Shown here: one piece after another, positions 32,483 through 40,634 of the stretch
How positions within the stretch are numbered: the first letter of the stretch is position 1
Layout: each line of letters begins with the position of its first letter
Assembly: GCF_021432765.1 (NCBI RefSeq)
Contig: NZ_CP058908.1
Location: forward strand, 1,318,001 to 1,382,000
DNA length: 64,000 nt
From: Pseudomonas phenolilytica
Lineage (GTDB): Bacteria > Pseudomonadota > Gammaproteobacteria > Pseudomonadales > Pseudomonadaceae
Direction: 5' to 3'
Position numbers and translations under genes: made by a program
Notes under the pieces: model-generated
Database searches by the model: none
Seen by the model: the letters and a program-made list of their open reading frames with translations, nothing else
Told to the model about the DNA's origin: nothing

Positions 32483-33811
32483 ATGGAGGGTTTCTGGCTG
32501 CAGTGGCTGGGGATTCTCGGCGAAATCGACAAGCCCGACGGACTGGGCTATCTGCTGGTGATGCTGTTTCCGGCGTTTCTGCTGCTGGAGGTGCCGCTCA
32601 GTCTAGTGATCCTGCTCGGCGTGCTGCGCTGGTTCGTGCGCAAACCCTTCGAACTGCCAGAAGGCAACAGCTACCAGCCGCGCGTGTCCTGCGTGATCAC
32701 CTGCTACAGCGAAGGTCGCGATGTGCAGACCACGCTGCTCAGCCTGTGCGAGCAGACCTATCGCGGCGAGATCGAGATGATTCCGGTGGTCGACGGCGCG
32801 ACGGCCAATCACGCGACGATGCAGGCCGTGCGGGATTTTCGCCTCGATGCGCAGCTGTATCCGCGGCGCTTTCTGCGGCCGATCGCCAAGTGGCAGCGCG
32901 GTGGCCGGGTTTCGTCGCTGAATGCAGGGCTGGAATACAGCACCGGCGAGATCGTCATGGCGCTGGATGGCGACACCTCGTTCGACAACGACATGGTGGT
33001 CAACGTGGTGCGCCATTTCCAGGATCCGGACGTGCCGGCGGTGGCCGGCAGCCTGCGGGTGCGCAATGCCCGTGCCTCGCTGACCACGGCGATGCAGGCG
33101 CTGGAATACCTGCTGTCGATCCAGCTGGCCAAGATCGGCCTCAGCGAGTGGAACGTGGTGAATAACGTATCCGGCGCGTTCGGCGCATTTCGTCGCAGCT
33201 TTCTGCAGAAAATCGGTGGCTGGGACACCCATACCGCCGAGGATCTGGATATCACCCTGCGCATCAAGAACTACTTCGGCCGCCGGCCGCTGCGCATTCC
33301 GTTCGAGCCGTGCGCCATCGGCCATACCGACGCGCCGGTGACGTTCCGCCAGTTCCTCATGCAGCGCCTGCGCTGGGATGGCGATCTGTTCTTCCTCTAT
33401 GTGCGCAAGCATCGCCACAGCTTCACGCCGCGCCTGCTCGGCTGGCCGAACTTTCTGGTGGTGCTGGTCAGCGGGTTCTTCTTCCAGCTGGTGCTGCCGT
33501 TCATCATCCTCGGCTACTTCATCGTCGGACTGTACTCGCTGGCGCTGTCGACCTTTCTCGTGCTCGCCTGGCTGGTCTATCTGGTGTACCTGGCCAACAC
33601 CCTGTTGGCCTACGTGGTGGCGGTGAGCATGGTGTCCGAACGGCCGCGGCAGGACCTGTGGCTGTGCTGGGTGGTGCCGCTGTTTCCGCTGTTCATGTTC
33701 GTCATGCGCTGCTGGAGCGCGGTGGCGATCCTCAACGAAATGATCCGGCGTGGCCATGAGGAAACCTCGATGGCGCCCTGGTGGGTGCTGCGCAAGGCGA
33801 AGAGGTTCTGA
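32483..33811 (+). CDS. Processive family 2 glycosyltransferase (polysaccharide synthase)
   Basis: This inner-membrane synthase of 442 residues would polymerise a sugar from UDP- or GDP-activated donor and thread the chain through the membrane. The processive GT2 signature is complete: D104 (VVDGA), D162-x-D164 (ALDGDT), E253-D254 in the TED position (TAEDLD), and Q294-RLRW298. Membrane segments lie at about 22-50 and in a C-terminal block (about 318-420). It has no PilZ domain, so any c-di-GMP control must come from a partner. It lies 1 nt after the previous gene and its stop overlaps the next start as TGATG. Sugar specificity cannot be read from the sequence. Confidence 0.88.
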   Translation: MEGFWLQWLGILGEIDKPDGLGYLLVMLFPAFLLLEVPLSLVILLGVLRWFVRKPFELPEGNSYQPRVSCVITCYSEGRDVQTTLLSLCEQTYRGEIEMIPVVDGATANHATMQAVRDFRLDAQLYPRRFLRPIAKWQRGGRVSSLNAGLEYSTGEIVMALDGDTSFDNDMVVNVVRHFQDPDVPAVAGSLRVRNARASLTTAMQALEYLLSIQLAKIGLSEWNVVNNVSGAFGAFRRSFLQKIGGWDTHTAEDLDITLRIKNYFGRRPLRIPFEPCAIGHTDAPVTFRQFLMQRLRWDGDLFFLYVRKHRHSFTPRLLGWPNFLVVLVSGFFFQLVLPFIILGYFIVGLYSLALSTFLVLAWLVYLVYLANTLLAYVVAVSMVSERPRQDLWLCWVVPLFPLFMFVMRCWSAVAILNEMIRRGHEETSMAPWWVLRKAKRF

Positions 33812-35895
33812 TGCGGCGAGTATTCCTATTGCTGGGTCTGCTGGGACTGGCTTCATCCTGTCTGGCCGAGGTATTGCCACTGCCGGCGCTGCTCGATGGC
33901 GCCGACAGCACGCCGCTGTTGCGCGCGGCCGAGGCCGAAGGCGCGGCGCTCGAGGCCTTGCAGCGCCAGCGCGAGGCCGAAGCCGGCTGGCAGTGGTTCG
34001 CCTCGGCGGGCACCGGCCGCTACCGTGAGCTGGTGACCGAGGAGGTGCGCGATGACTACTACGGCCGCGATCTGGCGCTCGGCCTGCGCCATCCGCTGCT
34101 CGGCAGCCTGAAGCGCCAGCAGGATGCGCTGCGCAGCGTCGAAGACCAGCGCCAACAACAGCAGGCGCGGCTGCAGCTGGCGCGCCTCGAGCAGCGCCTG
34201 GCACTGCGTAGCGCCTATGCCGACTGGTGGCGGGCGCAGGAGGAACTGCGCTGGTGCGACGGCATCGCCGCGCCTGCACAACGCGCGCGCGCGCAACTGG
34301 CGGCGCGGCTGCGCGAAGGCTGGCTGCTGGCTTCCGAGGCGCGTCTGCAGGACGGTCGCTGGCAGGCGCTGCAGCGCCGCTGTGCCGCCGCCGGGCCGAT
34401 GCTGGAAGAAACCCGCTACAGCCTGCAGTCGGTGAGTGGACAGACCATCGACGCGCGGCAGCAGGCCGGCGCCGAGGCGCTGGCGAGCGCTGCGCAGCCG
34501 TTGGGTGCCTGGTTGCAGCAGCTCGAACGGCATCCGCGGCTACAGGAGCGCCGCGAGCAGCTGCGTCAGGCCGAGCGCAATCGGCAGAGTCCGTGGTATG
34601 CGGCGGTCGACTCGAGCTTCAGCGTCGCGCAGAGCTACGAAGACCGCAGCGGCGGCAACGAGCCGGGCAATGGGTTGGTGGCCAGCATCAGCCTGTCGGC
34701 CCCTTTCGATCCGCTGGCCTATGGGCGGGCGCGCACTGACGAGGGCGTGGCACGCCACGAGATGGCACTGGCGCAGCTGGATGCCGAGCGTGAGGGGCTG
34801 CAGCAGGGGCTCGGCCAGGCGCTGCGCGCGCAGCGCGCGGCCGCCGAAGACCTGTTGCAGGCGCGTCAGCAGCTGGAAACGGCGGCGCTGGCCACGCGCG
34901 AGCAGCGTCTGCGGCGCGCTGGCGATGTCGATCAGGCTTGGCTGGGCAGCCTGGCGGCCGAGCTGGAGCATGCCTACGCCGGATTGCGCCTGATCGCCGC
35001 CTGGCACGGGTTGTGGCTGCGGGAAGCGGCTCTGCACCTGTTCGTCGACGACAGCGTGGCGCACGCGCCGCTGCTGGGGCCGGGCACGCTCGACTGGCAG
35101 GCACCGCAGGCCGAGGCGCGCACCTCGGCGGCGCCCCGTGCCGCGCGTTGGCAGCAGGGTGTCTACGTCTGGAAGAGTCACGCGCTGCTCGATGAACAGC
35201 GCCGCGCCGAGGCACTCGCGCAGCTGCGCGTGGCCGGCATGCAGCGCCTCTATCTCGGCCTCGACGCCACCCAGGTGGCGCAGCCGGAGCGCCTGCGCGG
35301 TCAGTTGCGCGGGTTGCTCGGTGCCGCGCGCGAGCAGGGCTTCGAGGTGCTGCTGCTGCTCGGCGATCCGCACTGGTTGCAGGCCGACGGTCGCCAGGGA
35401 TTGCTCGATCTGCTCGGCGATCTGCGCGCGTTGCCGTTCGCCGGTCTGCATCTGGATCTGGAGGTCGAGCAGCTCGGCTGGCCGGTGCCCGAGGCGCGGC
35501 TGCGCGACTGGATGGACACGCTGACGGCGGTCGCCGGTGTCAGCCCCTGGCCGCTCGAACTGTCCAGCCATCACCGCTGGTTCGCTGCGCCGCGCGCCGG
35601 CGAATACTGCGTGCCCTGCGAGCTGCGCCAGCGCGGCGTGCGCCAGGTCAGCCTGATGATCTACACCCGCAACGCCGCACGCAGCGCCGAGCTGACGGAG
35701 GCTATCGCACGCCGCTGGCCGGGGCTGTCGTTCCGCCTGGCGCAAAGCGTGGAACCGCAGCTGGCCGCCGAGGAAAGCTGGAGTGCTGCCTCGCGCGCGC
35801 AACTGCAGGCGCAGACCGAGCGCTGGCGCCAGCAGTTGCAGCCACAGGCCGTCGTCGGCATCGACTGGCAGGACTGGTCTCACTACCCCCATTGA
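33811..35895 (+). CDS. TolC-type outer-membrane channel fused to a C-terminal barrel-like (possible glycoside hydrolase) domain
   Basis: This 694-residue exported protein has a signal peptide ending near CLAEV. Residues about 25-430 are long alpha-helical repeats typical of TolC-family outer-membrane efflux proteins. After a linker (about 430-447), residues 450-694 form a second domain opening GVYVWKSHALL, with an alternating beta/alpha pattern, acidic residues D549 and E551 in LHLDLEVEQ, then ELSSHHRW, SLMIYTRN and a closing GIDWQDWSHY. This pattern suggests a TIM-barrel hydrolase. Typical TolC proteins are about 450-500 residues, so the fusion is real and unusual. The tail would lie in the periplasm at the mouth of the channel. 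The hydrolase reading is inference. Confidence 0.75.
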   Translation: MRRVFLLLGLLGLASSCLAEVLPLPALLDGADSTPLLRAAEAEGAALEALQRQREAEAGWQWFASAGTGRYRELVTEEVRDDYYGRDLALGLRHPLLGSLKRQQDALRSVEDQRQQQQARLQLARLEQRLALRSAYADWWRAQEELRWCDGIAAPAQRARAQLAARLREGWLLASEARLQDGRWQALQRRCAAAGPMLEETRYSLQSVSGQTIDARQQAGAEALASAAQPLGAWLQQLERHPRLQERREQLRQAERNRQSPWYAAVDSSFSVAQSYEDRSGGNEPGNGLVASISLSAPFDPLAYGRARTDEGVARHEMALAQLDAEREGLQQGLGQALRAQRAAAEDLLQARQQLETAALATREQRLRRAGDVDQAWLGSLAAELEHAYAGLRLIAAWHGLWLREAALHLFVDDSVAHAPLLGPGTLDWQAPQAEARTSAAPRAARWQQGVYVWKSHALLDEQRRAEALAQLRVAGMQRLYLGLDATQVAQPERLRGQLRGLLGAAREQGFEVLLLLGDPHWLQADGRQGLLDLLGDLRALPFAGLHLDLEVEQLGWPVPEARLRDWMDTLTAVAGVSPWPLELSSHHRWFAAPRAGEYCVPCELRQRGVRQVSLMIYTRNAARSAELTEAIARRWPGLSFRLAQSVEPQLAAEESWSAASRAQLQAQTERWRQQLQPQAVVGIDWQDWSHYPH

Positions 35896-35904
35896 GCACA
35901 TCGC

Positions 35905-36921
35905 ATGAAGATCAAATTCTCCAGCGCCAAGGAGCAACAACCCACCCAGGAGCAGGGCCTGCAGGTGCTCTATGCGCCGGGCAAGCGCCTGGCCTTCCGG
36001 CTGCGTTGGTACCTCATTCTGCTCGCGGTACTCAGTCCGTTGCTGTGGTTGATCGGCCGCTGGGTGCTCACGCTGTGGCTGATCGAGGCGCCGGCGCAGC
36101 TGCATCTGCCGGGCAGCGAGCTGCGCGCGCGTGACGCCGCGCAGGTCCAGCAACTGCTGGTACAGCCGGGGCAGCGGGTCACGGCCGGCGAGCTGCTGGT
36201 ACGTCTGGATAACCCGGAATGGCGCGCGCGGCGCTTCCTGCTGCAGGCGGCGAGCGCACCGACGGAAAGCCCGAACGCCGCGAGCCTGGCAGCCGAACGT
36301 GCGCTGCTGCAGGCGTCGCTGGCGGGCGCCGAAGCGCGCGTGCGGCAGGTCCGGCGACTGCTCGATGCTGGCGCGGCGACCCGTGGCGAGTTGCTGGCGG
36401 CGACCGATCTGCGTGATGCGCGGCTGCGCGAGCTGTATCAGCTGGAGCAGCGGCGCCAGCCGGAGGCCGGCCCCGAGCAGCGCCAGCGTGATCTGGAGCT
36501 GGCCTGGCTGGACAGCCGTTTGCAGGGGCTGGAACTGCGCGCCGAGAACGATGGCCGCGTCGGCGAAATCCTCGTCGCGCCCGGCGAGAACGTCGGACCG
36601 GGCACACCGCTGCTGCGCGTGGAAAGCGACGGCGAACCGCAGGTGTGGGTCTATCTCGACCCGCGGCATGCCGCCGAGGCCATGCCCGGCAAGTCGCTGA
36701 CGCTGATTTTCCCGGACCACAGCCAGCGGCAGGCGGTGGTGATCCAGGCGGTGGACGACGCCGCGCCGGTGCCGGTCGAGCTGCGCCCGCCGTTCAGCGC
36801 ACCGACGCGCAGCCTGCGGGTGATTGCGCGGGTGCAGGACGGGCTGCCGCCGGAGTGGCGCATCGACCGGCTCGGCCTCAAGGCACGATTCCCCCACGCG
36901 TGGCTGCCGTTCGGCGGCTAA
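35905..36921 (+). CDS. HlyD/Alg44-like periplasmic adaptor protein
   Basis: This membrane-fusion protein of 338 residues is anchored by one inner-membrane helix (about 33-60). It is followed by a split lipoyl/biotinyl-type module (QLLVQPGQRVTAGELLVRLD, about 85-105, and GRVGEILVAPGENV, about 215-230), with a short alpha-hairpin between the halves and a beta-barrel region after. It would connect the synthase to the TolC-like channel. It begins 9 nt after the channel gene and ends the operon, 6 nt from the convergent yheT-like gene. There is no PilZ domain, unlike Alg44. Confidence 0.85.
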   Translation: MKIKFSSAKEQQPTQEQGLQVLYAPGKRLAFRLRWYLILLAVLSPLLWLIGRWVLTLWLIEAPAQLHLPGSELRARDAAQVQQLLVQPGQRVTAGELLVRLDNPEWRARRFLLQAASAPTESPNAASLAAERALLQASLAGAEARVRQVRRLLDAGAATRGELLAATDLRDARLRELYQLEQRRQPEAGPEQRQRDLELAWLDSRLQGLELRAENDGRVGEILVAPGENVGPGTPLLRVESDGEPQVWVYLDPRHAAEAMPGKSLTLIFPDHSQRQAVVIQAVDDAAPVPVELRPPFSAPTRSLRVIARVQDGLPPEWRIDRLGLKARFPHAWLPFGG

Positions 36922-36927
36922 GCGCGC

Positions 36928-37908
36928 CTAGACGTCAGCCAGCCACTGCGGAATGCGCCGCTCCAGGTAGTAGCGCGGGCGGCGCGGTGTGCCCTCGATG
37001 AAGCCGACATGCCCGCCGTGGGCGTGCAACTCCAGCGTGGTGGTCGGTGACAGTTCGCTGGGTTCCGGCACGCTGTGGCGGAACACGAAGGGGTCATCGG
37101 CGGCCTGGATCAGCAGTGTCGGGATCGCGATGTCGGGCAGGAAATAGCGGCTCGACGCACGCCGGTAGTAGTCCTGGGCGTCCCGGTAGCCGTGCAGCGG
37201 CGCGGTGATGCGGCCGTCGAAATCCCAGAAGGTGCGCATGCCGTCGAGCGTGCCCAGGCCGCTGAGCGTGGCCAGGTGCTGCTGCAGATCGCGTTCGCGG
37301 AACAGCCGTTGCTTGTCCTTCACGTAGGCGACCATCGCCTTCATGAAGTGCGCCTGATAGAGGCGCGAGAAACCCAGGCCGATGCGGTCGGCGCACTGGT
37401 CCAGACGGAACGGCACCGAAACCGCGACGGCCTTGCGCAGCGGGCTGCTGACGCCGCTTTCGCCGAGGTACTTGAGCAGCACGTTGCCGCCCAGCGAATA
37501 GCCGACCGCGTGCAGCGGCGCCAGCGGGCGGCTGGCCTGCAGGTGAGCGATGACTTCGCCGAGGTCGTCGCTGGCGCCGGAATGGTAGGCACGCGGCAGC
37601 AGGTTGGGCTCGCCCGAGCAGCCGCGCCAGTTGATCGCCACGCTGGCCCAGCCGCGCGCGGCCAGCTGCTGCTGCAGGCCGAGCACGTACAGCGAGCTGG
37701 ACGAGCCGGTGAGCCCATGCAGCACCAGCACCAGCGGCGCCGCAGCGTCGTGCGGGCCGTGCCAGTCGAGGTCGATGAAGTCGCCATCGGCCAGCCACAG
37801 CCGTTCGCGCCGTCGCGCGAGTGCCGGCGCGCTGCGCAGGAACGGGTTCCACAGGGTCTGCAGATGCGGCCCCGGCAGCCACCAGGCGGGTTGGAAGAGG
37901 TCGGTCAC
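36928..37908 (-). CDS. yheT: YheT-family alpha/beta hydrolase
   Basis: This is a 326-residue alpha/beta-hydrolase of the UPF0017/YheT family, with the characteristic PAWWLPGPHLQTLW opening, oxyanion region VLHGLTGS, nucleophile elbow GYSLGGN (about residue 130) and late GGHVGF histidine motif. A GTG at 37908 is favoured because it places that opening at the N-terminus as in homologues. A TTG at 37959 would add 17 residues. Neither has a strong ribosome-binding site. Likely an esterase or lipase of unknown substrate. Confidence 0.85.
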   Translation of the reverse strand: MTDLFQPAWWLPGPHLQTLWNPFLRSAPALARRRERLWLADGDFIDLDWHGPHDAAAPLVLVLHGLTGSSSSLYVLGLQQQLAARGWASVAINWRGCSGEPNLLPRAYHSGASDDLGEVIAHLQASRPLAPLHAVGYSLGGNVLLKYLGESGVSSPLRKAVAVSVPFRLDQCADRIGLGFSRLYQAHFMKAMVAYVKDKQRLFRERDLQQHLATLSGLGTLDGMRTFWDFDGRITAPLHGYRDAQDYYRRASSRYFLPDIAIPTLLIQAADDPFVFRHSVPEPSELSPTTTLELHAHGGHVGFIEGTPRRPRYYLERRIPQWLADV

Positions 37909-38084
37909 GGTTGCTCGCAGCGCATGGGTTGGCTCGACGTTAGTGCCCGCCGTGGGCAATGAACAGCACCATGTGCGGCTTGAATGGTGCCGGCCTTTCG
38001 GCGGACGTATACCTTTGGAGATATGGCCAGCGCGCCGCCGCGGGTAAACAGTGCACGGTGAATCCGCAGCCTGGAAACCAAGCC

Positions 38085-38489
38085 ATGACCACCACCCCGT
38101 TCGATGAACTCCTGAATGCCGCGCGGCAGGAACGCGAGCCGCAGCGGCTGCTGTTCGTTTTCGTCACGGCGGAACTGCCTGACGACGCCACCGAGGAGGA
38201 GCGCCAGCGCTTCGAGGAGAATGCCGGCGGCTCGCTCAAGCCGGTGCTCTGCGTCGACAAGCTGCCCGAGGAGCTGAGCAGCTTCGCCGCGCTGCGCGAG
38301 GAGTCGCGGCGTACCGGCGTGGCCTGGGACCTGTTCTTCGCCGCCGCACTGCCGGGGCTGGCCGGCATCACGCCCGGCTCGGACGACGCCGAGGAGCCGC
38401 TGAAGATGATGGTCGCTGCCATCGAGACCGGCAACATCGGTCGCTTCCTGGCGTTCGACCGCGACGGGCAGACGGTCGACTTCTACTGA
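38085..38489 (+). CDS. Conserved acidic protein of unknown function
   Basis: This is a 134-residue cytoplasmic protein, acidic and without signal or membrane segment. The ATG at 38085 gives MTTTPFDELL, preceded by GGAA; the 42 in-frame codons upstream are unsupported. It contains a beta-strand RLLFVFVTAELP, an acidic EEERQRFEENAGG segment and a C-terminal MVAAIETG-FLAFDRDG pattern. Homologues in Pseudomonas are often auto-named ribonucleotide reductase subunit alpha, which the length and sequence contradict. No function assigned. Confidence 0.8.
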   Translation: MTTTPFDELLNAARQEREPQRLLFVFVTAELPDDATEEERQRFEENAGGSLKPVLCVDKLPEELSSFAALREESRRTGVAWDLFFAAALPGLAGITPGSDDAEEPLKMMVAAIETGNIGRFLAFDRDGQTVDFY

Positions 38490-38529
38490 ACCGCACGGTG
38501 CCGCGCGTCCGCAGCGGCAGCTGATCCGC

Positions 38530-39123
38530 TCAGGCCGTGCGCTCCCACAGCGCGTAGTACACCTTGCCGGCCTTCTTCTCGCGATGCAGGCGCCAGTTGG
38601 CCGGCAGCCCCAGGCTCGACGGCGCCGCTTCGCTTTCGGTGTAGATCCAGGCGCGCTCGGCCAGCCAGCCCTTGTCTTCGAGCAGCGTGCACGCCGGTTG
38701 CAGCAGGTTCTTGTTGAACGGCGGATCGAGGAACACCAGATCGAACGGCGTCGGCGTCTGGGTTTCCAGGTAGCGCAGGGCATCGCTCTGCAGCAGCTGG
38801 CCGTTGCCGCAGTTGAGCGTGTCCAGGTGCTTGCGCAGGCTGGCGATGGCGTTGGCGTTGAGGTCCAGCGCCAGCGCCATGCCGGCGCCGCGCGACAACG
38901 CCTCGAGATAGAGTGCGCCGCTGCCGGCGAACGGGTCGAGCACCCGCGCGCCGGAGAGGTACGGCATCAGCCAGTTGAACAGCGTTTCGCGCACGCGGTC
39001 GGGCGTTGGCCGCAGCCCTTCGGCATCGGGAAAGCTGAAGCGGCGCGAGCGCCAGTCGCCGCCGATGATGCGTAGCTGGCCCTGGCCGCCATGGGCGCTG
39101 GGTCGAATCGGTGGGTTGGCCAT
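38530..39123 (-). CDS. rsmD: 16S rRNA (guanine(966)-N(2))-methyltransferase
   Basis: This SAM-dependent enzyme methylates G966 of 16S rRNA during 30S assembly. The 197-residue product has RIIGGDWRSRR and RPTPDRVRETLFNWL near the N-terminus, SAM motif I VLDPFAGSGALYLEALSRG (about 60-80) and the catalytic DPPF (about 132). The ATG at 39123 overlaps the stop of the upstream peptidase gene as TGATG, so it is translationally coupled. The TTG one codon earlier is ignored. Confidence 0.95.
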   Translation of the reverse strand: MANPPIRPSAHGGQGQLRIIGGDWRSRRFSFPDAEGLRPTPDRVRETLFNWLMPYLSGARVLDPFAGSGALYLEALSRGAGMALALDLNANAIASLRKHLDTLNCGNGQLLQSDALRYLETQTPTPFDLVFLDPPFNKNLLQPACTLLEDKGWLAERAWIYTESEAAPSSLGLPANWRLHREKKAGKVYYALWERTA

Positions 39124-40634
39124 CAATGCTCCGGAACCGCGCTGGGCTGTTCGACAGGTCGTTCGGTAGGCGGCGGCAGCGGTTGCTGCTCGACGCTGGG
39201 GCCGGCGGTGACGATGACGAAACCGTCGGGCTGCAGGTGCTTGTTCATCGCTGCCTTGACCTGTTCGACTGTCAGCGTCTGGATTTCACCCATGAAATCT
39301 TCCAGGTAGGTCAGCGGCAGGTCGTAGAAGCCGATACTGCCGAGCTGGCCGACGATGTCGGCGTTGCTCGCCGTCGAGAGCGGGAAGCTGCCGGCGATCT
39401 CGCGCTTGCTGCGTTCCAGCTCGGCCTCGGTCGGGCCTTCGGCAAGGTAGTCGCGTACCAGCTGCTGCACCAGCTGCAATGAGCCGTCGGTCAGTTCGGC
39501 GCGGGTCTGCATGCTGATCATGAACGGTCCGGCGGCGCGCATCGGGCTGAAGCCTGAGTAGATGCCGTAGGTCAGCCCGCGCTTCTCGCGCACCTCTTCC
39601 ATCAGCCGGGTGCCGAAACCGCCACCGCCGAGGATCTGATTGCCCAGATAGAGCGCCGCATAGTCCGGGTGGCCGCGCGGAATGCCGAGCTGAGCCAGCA
39701 GCAGGTGGGTCTGGTTGGACGGGTATTCGATGTGGTGCTTGCCGGCCGGTGGTGCCTCGGGCACCGGGGTCGCCGGCAATGCCGGGCCCTGCGGCAGCGC
39801 GGCGGACACCTGCGCGGCGACGGCCTCGGCCTGGGTACGGTCGAGATCGCCGACCAGCGCGATCACCAGATTGCCGGCGGCATAGGCACGGGCATGGAAC
39901 TCGCGCAGCTGCTGCACGCCGATGCCCGGTACCGACTCGGCGGTGCCTTCGCTGGAATGCGCGTAAGGATGCTCGCCGTAGAGTTGCTCGAACAGTTCGA
40001 GGCTGGCCAGTTTGCCGGGGTTCTGCTTCTGGAACTCGAAGCCGGCCAGCAGCTGGTTCTTGATCCGCTGCAGCGAATCCTCCGGGAAGGTCGGGCGGCC
40101 GACCACTTCGCTGAACAGCTCGAGCGCTGCCGTGCGCTTGTCCGCAGCGCTCAGGCTGCGCAGGCTGGCCACCGCCATGTCGCGGTAGGAGCCGTTGCTG
40201 AAATCAGCGCCGAGCCCCTCGAAGCCCTGGGCAATGGCGGTGACATCCTTGCCGGCGACGCCTTCGTTGAGCATCGCGTTGGTCAGCAGGGCGAGCCCTG
40301 GTGTGCCAGCGTCCTGACTGCTGCCGGCGGCGAAGGTCAGCCGCAGGTCGAACATCGGCAGCTCGTGGGCCTCGACGAACAGCACCTTGGCGCCTTCGGC
40401 GGTCTGCCAGGTCTGGATGTCGAGTTTGCGCCGCGCCAGTGGCTGCCCGTCGAGGCTGGCCAGCGACTGCAGACGCGGTGCATCGCTGTCGGTCGCCGCC
40501 GGGCGGGCCTCGGTCGTCGTCGGCGCCGCCTGGGGTGGCGGGACGGGAGCGTCCTGATCGCAGCCGGTCAGGGCCAGGCAGGCGGCCAGCAGCAGGCCGG
40601 ACAGGTCGCGGCGCAGGGTGCGGGAGTCATTCAT
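39123..40634 (-). CDS. M16 family peptidase-like lipoprotein lacking the zinc site
   Basis: This 503-residue envelope protein has a lipoprotein signal (LLLAACLALTGCDQD, cysteine at about 25) followed by a proline-rich linker and two M16 domains. The HxxEH zinc motif of active M16 enzymes is absent. The conserved RGLTYGIYS motif of the second domain, which helps bind substrate in the partner, is present. It is the inactive subunit of a two-protein M16 peptidase. It overlaps the active-subunit gene by 8 nt upstream and rsmD by 1 nt downstream. Confidence 0.9.
   Translation of the reverse strand: MNDSRTLRRDLSGLLLAACLALTGCDQDAPVPPPQAAPTTTEARPAATDSDAPRLQSLASLDGQPLARRKLDIQTWQTAEGAKVLFVEAHELPMFDLRLTFAAGSSQDAGTPGLALLTNAMLNEGVAGKDVTAIAQGFEGLGADFSNGSYRDMAVASLRSLSAADKRTAALELFSEVVGRPTFPEDSLQRIKNQLLAGFEFQKQNPGKLASLELFEQLYGEHPYAHSSEGTAESVPGIGVQQLREFHARAYAAGNLVIALVGDLDRTQAEAVAAQVSAALPQGPALPATPVPEAPPAGKHHIEYPSNQTHLLLAQLGIPRGHPDYAALYLGNQILGGGGFGTRLMEEVREKRGLTYGIYSGFSPMRAAGPFMISMQTRAELTDGSLQLVQQLVRDYLAEGPTEAELERSKREIAGSFPLSTASNADIVGQLGSIGFYDLPLTYLEDFMGEIQTLTVEQVKAAMNKHLQPDGFVIVTAGPSVEQQPLPPPTERPVEQPSAVPEH

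Noticed and set aside
31090..36921. A Pel, Alg, Pga, Bcs or Psl locus
   Set aside because: No PelA/B/C/E/F/G, AlgK/E/X, PgaA/B, PilZ-BcsA or Psl glycosyltransferase set. The channel is TolC-type rather than a beta-barrel porin with TPR repeats.
35905..36921. A type I protein secretion adaptor
   Set aside because: No ABC ATPase/permease or RTX substrate is nearby, and the synthase and receptor genes are in the same operon, so polysaccharide export is the better reading.
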